From: Vogesella urethralis
GTDB taxonomy: Bacteria > Pseudomonadota > Gammaproteobacteria > Burkholderiales > Chromobacteriaceae
Direction of reading: 5' to 3'
Length of the DNA: 33,218 nt
Assembly: GCF_007644045.2 (NCBI RefSeq)
Contig: NZ_VMDW02000027.1
Span: 1 to 33,218, forward strand
In this document: positions 27,849-33,218 of the stretch, in pieces
Position numbering within the stretch: the stretch's first letter is position 1
Layout: each line of letters begins with the position of its first letter
Made by a program: the position numbers and the translations under genes
Notes under the pieces: model-generated
The model's database searches: none
What the model was told of the DNA's origin: nothing
What the model saw: the letters and a program-made list of their open reading frames with translations, nothing else

Positions 27849-28457
27849 ATGACTGCCCAAACCCTGTTGCTGTTCGGCCTGACCGTCTTTCCGCTGGTGT
27901 GTACCCCCGGCCCCGACATCCTGTTTGTGGCGTCGCAGGGGCTAACGGGCGGGCGCGGGGCGGTGTGGCGTGCCAACGCCGGCATCCTCAGCGGTTATTG
28001 CGTGCACGCCTTGCTGGCGGCGTTCGGCATTGCCGCGCTGATTACCGCCTGGCCGCCGCTGTTTCATGCCATCCGCTGGGCCGGCTTGGCGTACCTGCTG
28101 TATCTGGCGGTGCAGATGTTCCGCTCGGCCATGCAACCGGGCGCGCTGGCGTTGCAAGGGGCGGCCACGCAGCGGCTGTTTGTGCGTGGCTTCGTCACCA
28201 GCCTGCTCAACCCCAAGGGCTTGCTGATCTATCTGTCCATCCTGCCCAACTTCATCCAGCCGGGCGAAGCGGTGGCGCTGCAGGCGCTGCTGTTGTCGTC
28301 CATCTTCATCGGCAGCTGTGCGGTGGTGTACGGCCTGATCGGCCACAGCGCGGCGCGGCTGGCGCAACGCGGTGGTATTAGCGATGGCAAGCGCCGGCTG
28401 GCTGAGGCGAGCGCCGGCAGCCTGCTGTTGCTGGCCGCTGGCAAGCTGGCGGCGTAG
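27849..28457 (+). CDS. LysE/RhtB-family amino-acid exporter
   Basis: A 202-residue inner-membrane protein with about six hydrophobic segments. The family signature is present near the N-terminus: TVFPLVCTPGPDILFVASQG, and further on GFVTSLLNPKGLLIYLSILP. Such proteins export amino acids or homoserine lactone-like compounds driven by the proton gradient. AAAGGAG lies 7 bases before the ATG at 27849. Divergent from an Lrp regulator, probably its controller and probably responsive to the exported amino acid. A hairpin follows the stop codon directly. The specific substrate is not predictable. Confidence 0.92.
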   Translation: MTAQTLLLFGLTVFPLVCTPGPDILFVASQGLTGGRGAVWRANAGILSGYCVHALLAAFGIAALITAWPPLFHAIRWAGLAYLLYLAVQMFRSAMQPGALALQGAATQRLFVRGFVTSLLNPKGLLIYLSILPNFIQPGEAVALQALLLSSIFIGSCAVVYGLIGHSAARLAQRGGISDGKRRLAEASAGSLLLLAAGKLAA

Positions 28458-28458
28458 T

Positions 28459-28482
28459 GGCTGGCGGGGTTGGCCGCCAGCC
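28459..28482 (+). terminator. Hairpin directly after the exporter gene, containing the dispersed word
   Basis: GGCTGGCGG (28459-28467) pairs perfectly with CCGCCAGCC (28474-28482) across a 6-base loop, starting 2 bases after the stop codon. Loop and right arm contain GTTGGCCGCC, a reverse copy of the dispersed word. No T run follows. Confidence 0.45.
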
Positions 28483-28497
28483 GGCTTGAACGGCGTC

Positions 28498-28915
28498 CCT
28501 CACCCCTGGCCCCTCTCCCCGAGGGAGAGGGGAATGCTGCGTTGCTGCGGTGGCGGCGCTTGGGCTGGTGGTTGGCGTGCTACGGCCAAGGTGGCATGGC
28601 GCGGTGCCAGGCCGGCCAAGGTTGGCCGCAAGCTATCTTGATCAGCAACCCTCACCCCTGGCCCCTCCCCCTGAGGGAGAGGGGAATAGCGCTGCGTTGA
28701 GCTGGTCGAGCTTGAGCCAGCAGGCCCTGTGCTGTGGCCAAGGTGGCAAGGCGCCGTGCGCGGGTGTGGCGCCCCTCTCCCCTAGGGAGAGGGGAATGCT
28801 GCGTTGTGCTGGTGGAGCTTGTGTCAGTACGCCCGTGCTGTGGCCAAGGTGGCAAGGTGCCGTGCGGGGGTGTTTCTCCCCTCGCCCTATGGGAGAGGGG
28901 CCGGGGGTGAGGGTG
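28498..28915. repeat. Mosaic repeat array B
   Basis: This fills the 494-base gap between the exporter and the penicillin-binding protein. Three units each carry a hairpin of the CCCTCTCCC..GGGAGAGGGGAA type (about 28510-28533, 28662-28686 and 28772-28796) followed by GCTGCGTTG, a GAGCTTG-like stretch in two of them, and GGCCAAGGTGGCAAGG-like sequence. One unit contains a full dispersed-word copy (GGCCAAGGTTGGCCGCAA, 28614-28631). It closes with an inverted end CTCGCCCTATGGGAGAGG...GGGTGAGGG. No gene is seen. Confidence 0.8.
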
Positions 28916-28951
28916 CGCAGCGGCCACTGCTAGCGCAAGCAAGCGCAGGTG

Positions 28952-31900
28952 CTAGCGCGAGGTTGGCCGCATTGCGCTGTCGCCCGGCGCCGGGGTGAAG
29001 GTGAGGTGTTGCTGCAGCGTGGGGGCGATGGTTTTCAGGATCTGCACCGGCAGCGCGCTGGTGAACTTGTAGCTGCCGGCTTGCTCGCCGGCCACGTAGG
29101 CCACCATGGTGCCGAAGTAGCGGTCGCCCAGGTAGAAGGCAAAGGCGCCGGCGCGGCTGACCACGCGTTCGCCGGTTTGCGTGCCGCCTTTGGCGAAGGT
29201 TTTGAAGCGGTGGTCGCCGGTGCCGGTTTTGCCGCCGATGACGATGTGGCTGCCGTCGGCCAGGTCGAAGGCGCCGTTGACGCGGCGGGCGGTGCCTTGC
29301 TCTACCACTTGCTGCAGCGTGTCGCGCACCACTTGCGCCACCTCGGGCGGCAGCACCTGTTTGCCCGCTGCCGGCCGCTGTTGCAGCGTGGTTTCGTACG
29401 GGGTGCCGGCGGCAAACTGCAGCTGGTCCAGGTAGACGGTGGGCAGGTGGCGGCCGTCTGCCGACAGGATGCCCATCAGCTCGGCCAGCGCGGCCGGGCG
29501 GTCGGCGCTGGCGCCCAGCGCGGTGGCGTAGGACGGCACCAGCGTGTCGAACGGGTAGCCCATCTGCCGCCATTGCTGGTGTACGCGGGCAAAGGCGTCT
29601 ACCTCTTTCATCTGGCGGATGCGCGAGGCCTGGCCGCCTTTGGCGTGGCTTTTGAACAGCCAGCCGTACACCTCTTGCCGCACGTCGGTGCTGGCTTTTA
29701 CCAGTTCGGCCCAGCCGGCGCCGGGGTGGGCGTGCCAGTAGGCCACCAGCCACAGCTCCAGCGGGTGCACGCCGGCCAGGTAGGCGCGGTCGGCCAGGCT
29801 AAGCTTACCGGGGGCGTAGTCGGTGTACAGGCGCAGCAGGGTTTTTTCGTCGGTGCTGGCGGCGTTGCCGGCGTGCTGGGCGATAAACGCCAGGTATTCC
29901 GCCTGGCTGGCTTGCGGCAGGATGCTGCGGTGGATGATGGCCAGCCGTTTGGCGCGGCCGGCGGCGCGCTGGCCCAGCAGCTGGTCTACCTCGGCCAGCG
30001 TTTTGTGGCGGTACTGGTTATAGAAGCGGGCCAGGAAGGTGCGCCCTTCGCGGTCGGCAAAGCGGCGCAGGTAGGCCAGGTCGTCGGCGGGCAGCGCGTC
30101 GCCATCTACCGGCGCCATGTAGTAGCGCACCACGTCGCGCATCAGCCGCACGTACACCAGGTTGACCGAGCGCTGCGTGGCCTCGGTAACCGACATCACC
30201 TTGCCGTTATCCTGCTTGTCGAAGTTGTTGAAGGTGTGCAGGCCGCCGCCGGTAAAGAACTGCTCGGCCGGGCTGGCGGAATACTGCCGCGCCATGGCGG
30301 CTTGCAGCATGGCTTTGAGGCTGCGGTCGTCTTGCTGGCGCAGGTAGGTAATGGCCCAGCGTGTTAGCAGCGGCAGGTTGTCTTGCTGTAGTGCTTTGCC
30401 CAGCGCGGCCTTGTCTTGCGCGGCGTAGTGGCGGTGCAGGTCGCTGATCACCGCCAGGTAGGTGACCAGCGTGCGTAGCTTGGCGGTGGAGCCCAGGTCC
30501 AGCTTGACGCCTTCGTTGATGTCCAGCGGCTGGTCGAAGTTGTCGGCCTGCACCCGCACCTTGTTGCCGCCGGGGGTGCGCTCCAGCAGGGTAAAGCTGT
30601 AGGTCACGCCCTGCGGCGCGCCTTGCTGCAGCAGGCGTTCGTCCATCAGCCCGGCGGCGCGGGCGGCGTCCGGCTGGCGCAGGCCCTGCAGCACGGCGGT
30701 AACCTGGCGCTGCAGCGTGGCGTCCAGCGTGCTGTGGGCGCTCAGGTCCAGTTGGTCCAGCTCGTACATGCGCGGCACGCCCAGCAGGCTGGCCAGCTTG
30801 ATGCGCACCGCGTTGCTGCCTTTTACCTGGGCGCTGGCCGGCGGCGGGCGGTTGCCGCGGGCGCGTTCCTGCTGCAGCGAAACGGCCAGCGCGGCCTGCA
30901 ACAGCGGCGGCGAAATCAGCCCGTCGCGCGCCATCAGCCGCAGGTAGCTGTCGGTCAGCGCCTGCAGCACGGCGATGTCTTCGTTCAGGTAATACGACGG
31001 GCTGCGCTGCGCAATCATCAGGCTAAGCGCTTCTTTGAACACCGCGGCGCGCTCTGCCAGCGGCACCGGCGACTGCGCCGCCAGCGCCCGGTTTACCTCG
31101 CCAAAGCTGCGGCCGTACCACGCCCACATGCCGTCGCCGATGCCGGCGATTTCGCCTATGCCCGGCCGTGCGGCCAACGGCACCGTGTTGAGGTAGCGCA
31201 GCACCAGCTGGCGGCGGGCGGTGAGGGTGTCTTCGCCAAAGCGGTAGGCGCGCACCGAGGCCGACAGCATCTGGCGCAGTTTTTCCTGCTCGGACGCGGT
31301 GCGGCCGCCGGGCGAGTGGCGGTATTTTTCGATCTGCGTGGCCAGCGTGCTGGCGCCGGCCGGGCGGTAGCCGGGGCTGAATACATGGGTGGCTTTATCG
31401 AACACGGCTTTGCCCAGCCGGCTCCATTCCACCGTGGGGTTGCGGGTGGGGCTTTCCTGCTGTAGCAGGGTGCGGTTTTCGATATACAGCAGGCTGTCTA
31501 CCAGCAACGGCGGCAGCGCGGCAAAGTCGGCATACACCCGCTGCGGAAAGCGCGACTGGTACAAAGGTTGGCCGCGGCTGTCGGCCAGCGTCAGCCCGGC
31601 CTGGTCTTTTTCGGCGTAGGGTACAAACAGCCCCAGCGGCAGCAGCGGCGCGGTAATGCCGTGCTCGGCCAGCGCCAGCATCGGCTGCGACTGCACCGCC
31701 TGGCTGTGCACCTGGTAGCCGCGCTGCTGCAGCCGCTGCACATACTGCGGCAGCTGCGCGTAGCCCAGCCGCACATCGTACGGCCCGCCCGGCTGCGGGT
31801 AGCGAATGGCCTGGCTGGGCCTCGGCTGCACCCTGTAGGTAGCGTCGCGCGCCACGCCGGCAAAGTAGCGCGCCTGCAGCCGCGAGTGTTCCAGCTCGTC

Positions 31901-32014
31901 CAGCAGCCACCAGGTGGCCACCCCGCCCACCAGCAACAGCAGCACGGCGCCCTGCAGCACCCGCACCCCCGACACCTGCAACAGCGGCTTGATTTTGGCT
32001 TCCGAATTTTCCAT
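28952..32014 (-). CDS. Class A penicillin-binding protein-like (GT51 plus transpeptidase), divergent form
   Basis: A 1020-residue membrane-anchored periplasmic protein. There is one membrane helix at about residues 20-41 (VLQGAVLLLLVGGVATWWLL). A GT51-like region at 170-300 has altered motifs: IENRTLLQQES (E179) where EDxxFxxHxG is usual, GASTLATQIEKYRHSP near 220, and EKLRQMLSA (Q248) where a second catalytic glutamate is expected. The transpeptidase domain is intact: S509-T-A-K512, S616-V-N618 and K929-T-G931. The 311 residues between SVN and KTG exceed the usual 130-190 and include a long helical insertion. ATG 32014 has AAGGGG 7 bases upstream; an extension to 32644 would only encode repeats. 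The family is secure; glycosyltransferase activity is doubtful. Confidence 0.85.
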   Translation of the reverse strand: MENSEAKIKPLLQVSGVRVLQGAVLLLLVGGVATWWLLDELEHSRLQARYFAGVARDATYRVQPRPSQAIRYPQPGGPYDVRLGYAQLPQYVQRLQQRGYQVHSQAVQSQPMLALAEHGITAPLLPLGLFVPYAEKDQAGLTLADSRGQPLYQSRFPQRVYADFAALPPLLVDSLLYIENRTLLQQESPTRNPTVEWSRLGKAVFDKATHVFSPGYRPAGASTLATQIEKYRHSPGGRTASEQEKLRQMLSASVRAYRFGEDTLTARRQLVLRYLNTVPLAARPGIGEIAGIGDGMWAWYGRSFGEVNRALAAQSPVPLAERAAVFKEALSLMIAQRSPSYYLNEDIAVLQALTDSYLRLMARDGLISPPLLQAALAVSLQQERARGNRPPPASAQVKGSNAVRIKLASLLGVPRMYELDQLDLSAHSTLDATLQRQVTAVLQGLRQPDAARAAGLMDERLLQQGAPQGVTYSFTLLERTPGGNKVRVQADNFDQPLDINEGVKLDLGSTAKLRTLVTYLAVISDLHRHYAAQDKAALGKALQQDNLPLLTRWAITYLRQQDDRSLKAMLQAAMARQYSASPAEQFFTGGGLHTFNNFDKQDNGKVMSVTEATQRSVNLVYVRLMRDVVRYYMAPVDGDALPADDLAYLRRFADREGRTFLARFYNQYRHKTLAEVDQLLGQRAAGRAKRLAIIHRSILPQASQAEYLAFIAQHAGNAASTDEKTLLRLYTDYAPGKLSLADRAYLAGVHPLELWLVAYWHAHPGAGWAELVKASTDVRQEVYGWLFKSHAKGGQASRIRQMKEVDAFARVHQQWRQMGYPFDTLVPSYATALGASADRPAALAELMGILSADGRHLPTVYLDQLQFAAGTPYETTLQQRPAAGKQVLPPEVAQVVRDTLQQVVEQGTARRVNGAFDLADGSHIVIGGKTGTGDHRFKTFAKGGTQTGERVVSRAGAFAFYLGDRYFGTMVAYVAGEQAGSYKFTSALPVQILKTIAPTLQQHLTFTPAPGDSAMRPTSR

Positions 32015-32179
32015 GACGTTGCCCCTTATCAACGAACACGGCATCAGACAGTAAAGGCAGCGCCGGCGTTGCCGCGGCGCGCAGGCCACGGCAGCGGGCT
32101 GCCTACTTTCCAGCATAGCCAGCCCGCCAGCGGTGCAGCGCTTTTTATTGCAAGCATGGTGGGGGCGGGGGTAGTTACA

Positions 32180-32399
32180 CCCATTGCCTTGTGGCAGAGG
32201 GGCCGGAGGTGAGGGTGCGCTGCGGCCAACGCTGCCGCCAGCAGCACGCCGGCGTTTGCCACCCCTCGCCCTGTGGCAGAGGGGCCGGGGTGAGGGTGCA
32301 TTCCGGCCAACGCTGCCGCCAGCAGCACGCCGGTGTTTGTCACCCCTCGCCCTGTGGGAGAGGGGCCGGGGGTGAGGGCGCGTTGCGGCCAACCCTGCC
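32180..32399. repeat. Mosaic repeat array C (81-base tandem units)
   Basis: Part of the ~500-base gap between the divergent PBP gene and the small membrane protein gene. CGGCCAACGCTGCCGCCAGC and the following CAGCACGCCGG recur with a period of 81 bases (32223 and 32304), each followed by CCCTCGCCCTGTGG, AGAGGGGCCGG and GTGAGGG. A third word copy (TTGCGGCCAACCCTGCC) closes the array at 32383-32399. The remaining bases (32015-32179 and 32400-32516) show no gene. Confidence 0.8.
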
Positions 32400-32516
32400 T
32401 CCGTCATCTCGCCGTCACCCCGTTGCAACATGCCGATGGCAAGCTGGCCGCTTGCTGCGGCCACGTTGCCGCCCGTTGCGCCGCAGGCCGGCGCCCGTCT
32501 CTTGCCCGCCCTTGCC

Positions 32517-32996
32517 ATGGAATACGATAAAAAGCACCAGATCGCCTGTTTGCTGCACGCGGTGAGCGACACGCAAACCACCATCAAAAACCTGGATACC
32601 AAGGCGCAGATCATCGCCGGCGTGGCGGGCCTGGTGCTCACCAAGGCCGACGTACTGTTTGCCTACGCCAGCAGCCGGCAGCTGTTTGTGGTGCTGGCCG
32701 GCGCCACCTTTCTGGCCGCACTGCTGGTGATCAAGCCGCGCATCCGCCCCAGCCGTACCAGCCCGCAGCCGCTGGGCCCCGGCGGCTACTACTACGTGCA
32801 GCCCGGCATCGACCCGGCCCAGGCCGCCCGCGACAGCCTGGCGCTGGACTGGGGCGAAGAAATCTACCGCGTGCTGAACAGCCTGGCCGCCATCCGCGAA
32901 CGCAAAACCCGCGCCCTGCGCCTGACCACGGTGTTGTTTGTGCTGGCCATGCTGGTGCTGGTGGCCGACAAGCTGGGCACCGCGCTGCCTGTATAA
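32517..32996 (+). CDS. Small membrane protein resembling DUF5706/Pycsar effector (PycTM) family
   Basis: A 159-residue protein. The N-terminal helix HAVSDTQTTIKNLDTKAQII recalls the (A)D-x-KA motif of DUF5706/PycTM proteins. Two hydrophobic segments follow (IIAGVAGLVLT and LFVVLAGATFLAALLVI), then a polar stretch, and a C-terminal helix EEIYRVLNSLAAIRERKTRAL leading into a last membrane segment (VLFVLAMLVLV). That order is the PycTM plan, in which the membrane protein acts as a cyclic-nucleotide-triggered effector. No pyrimidine cyclase lies upstream; downstream is an IS end. Start chosen at ATG 32517; it lacks a clear ribosome binding site, and the ATG at 32430 would add 29 atypical residues. 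Family call by pattern memory only. Confidence 0.6.
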   Translation: MEYDKKHQIACLLHAVSDTQTTIKNLDTKAQIIAGVAGLVLTKADVLFAYASSRQLFVVLAGATFLAALLVIKPRIRPSRTSPQPLGPGGYYYVQPGIDPAQAARDSLALDWGEEIYRVLNSLAAIRERKTRALRLTTVLFVLAMLVLVADKLGTALPV

Positions 32997-33012
32997 CGCC
33001 GCACACGGCAGC

Positions 33013-33042
33013 AGGTTGGCCGCCACGCCTTGCGGCCAACCT
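33013..33042 (+). terminator. Hairpin made of two inverted copies of the dispersed word
   Basis: AGGTTGGCCGC (33013-33023) pairs perfectly with GCGGCCAACCT (33032-33042) across an 8-base loop, 16 bases after the stop of the small membrane protein. No T run follows. This is the clearest inverted pair of the word and resembles the uptake-sequence terminators of Neisseria in form. Confidence 0.5.
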
Positions 33043-33143
33043 TGGCCCCTCGCCGGCTCACCCACCGTTGAATGCCCGGTGGTTTGCGGCAGTGTCCTTG
33101 CTGATCCGGTTAAAGAAATCCTGTTGAGACCTGGACTTTGGGA

Positions 33144-33218
33144 TGAATCGCCCTCACTTTCCTAGATACCTCGTGAGCCTCACACTAGGCCCTACAAGGA
33201 GGTGTCATGAGCAAGCCG
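33144..33218 (+). mobile_element. Left end of an IS3-family insertion sequence (partial)
   Basis: TGAATCGCCCTCACTTTCC with the following TAGATACC (33144-33170) resembles the terminal inverted repeats of IS3-family elements (TGaaCCGCCCc..TTTCCTAGAcACC). An AGGAGGTG ribosome binding site and an ATG follow within 65 bases, as in these elements. The true edge could instead be TGGACT at 33132. The element continues past the window, so the right end and target duplication cannot be seen. Confidence 0.5.
33207..33218 (+). CDS. Start of a gene, probably IS3-type transposase OrfA (partial)
   Basis: Only the first four codons (M-S-K-P) lie in the window. The strong AAGGAGGTG 4 bases upstream and the inverted-repeat-like sequence before it suggest the first transposase frame of an IS3-family element. 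Nothing in the four residues themselves proves this. Confidence 0.45.

Noticed and set aside
32180-32399. Possible CRISPR array in the tandem repeats
   Set aside because: Units are directly abutting with no unique spacers, the period is 81 bases, and no cas genes are nearby.
32015-32644. N-terminal extension of the PBP by 210 codons
   Set aside because: The extension encodes only the repeat array (recurring PHPRPLSHRARG-type peptide) and overlaps the divergent gene; the ATG at 32014 has a good ribosome binding site followed by a normal membrane anchor.

Overview
The window looks like the chromosome of a GC-rich (about two-thirds G+C by eye) betaproteobacterium. The 5S rRNA tail, a UbiH/VisC-type ubiquinone hydroxylase and the overall gene style suggest order Neisseriales, perhaps a Chromobacteriaceae/Vogesella-like organism. 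That placement is inference. I support about 20 complete protein genes, the 3' end of a 5S rRNA gene at the left edge, and what looks like the left end of an IS3-type insertion sequence at the right edge.

Layout. 1-337: end of an rrn operon, with its terminator and a small REP-like stretch. 338-4066 (minus strand): ubiquinone-biosynthesis FAD hydroxylase, a LysR regulator and a MocR-type (GntR/aminotransferase) regulator. 4287-9469: BenE-type transporter, Xaa-Pro aminopeptidase, CBS-domain protein, an Lrp/AsnC regulator and a divergent EamA exporter. 9583-15943: signalling block with a 1217-residue MHYT-PAS-PAS-PAS hybrid histidine kinase, an adjoining REC-HD-GYP response regulator, and a convergent chemoreceptor. 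16166-17833: ABC-F ATPase (YheS type). 17973-21728: a LysR regulator divergent from a tight three-gene operon (YbdL-type aminotransferase, nitrilase-family amidase, periplasmic amino-acid-binding protein). 21905-23233: ClC chloride channel/exchanger. 23210-26643: a LysR regulator divergent from a PuuB-like oxidoreductase and a PotF-like polyamine-binding protein. 27197-28457: an Lrp regulator divergent from a RhtB/LysE exporter. 28952-32014: an unusual 1020-residue class A penicillin-binding protein. 32517-32996: a small membrane protein resembling DUF5706/Pycsar effectors. 33144-33218: presumptive IS left end.

How it works together. Most of the middle and right half consists of regulator/target pairs (three LysR, two Lrp/AsnC, one MocR) next to amino-acid or amine enzymes, exporters and solute-binding proteins, so amine and amino-acid turnover is the main theme. 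Both solute-binding proteins lack neighbouring permease and ATPase genes. The kinase/HD-GYP pair probably forms a phosphorelay that lowers cyclic-di-GMP.

The most striking non-genic signal is a dispersed word, GCGGCCAAC, extended in its best copies to TTGCGGCCAACCTTGGCC. By eye it occurs about 38 times on the two strands, it is dense between genes, and several copies form hairpins just after stop codons. It is also built into three mosaic repeat arrays (26.7-27.1, 28.5-28.9 and 32.2-32.4 kb). This resembles the behaviour of Neisseria DNA uptake sequences, but with a different word.
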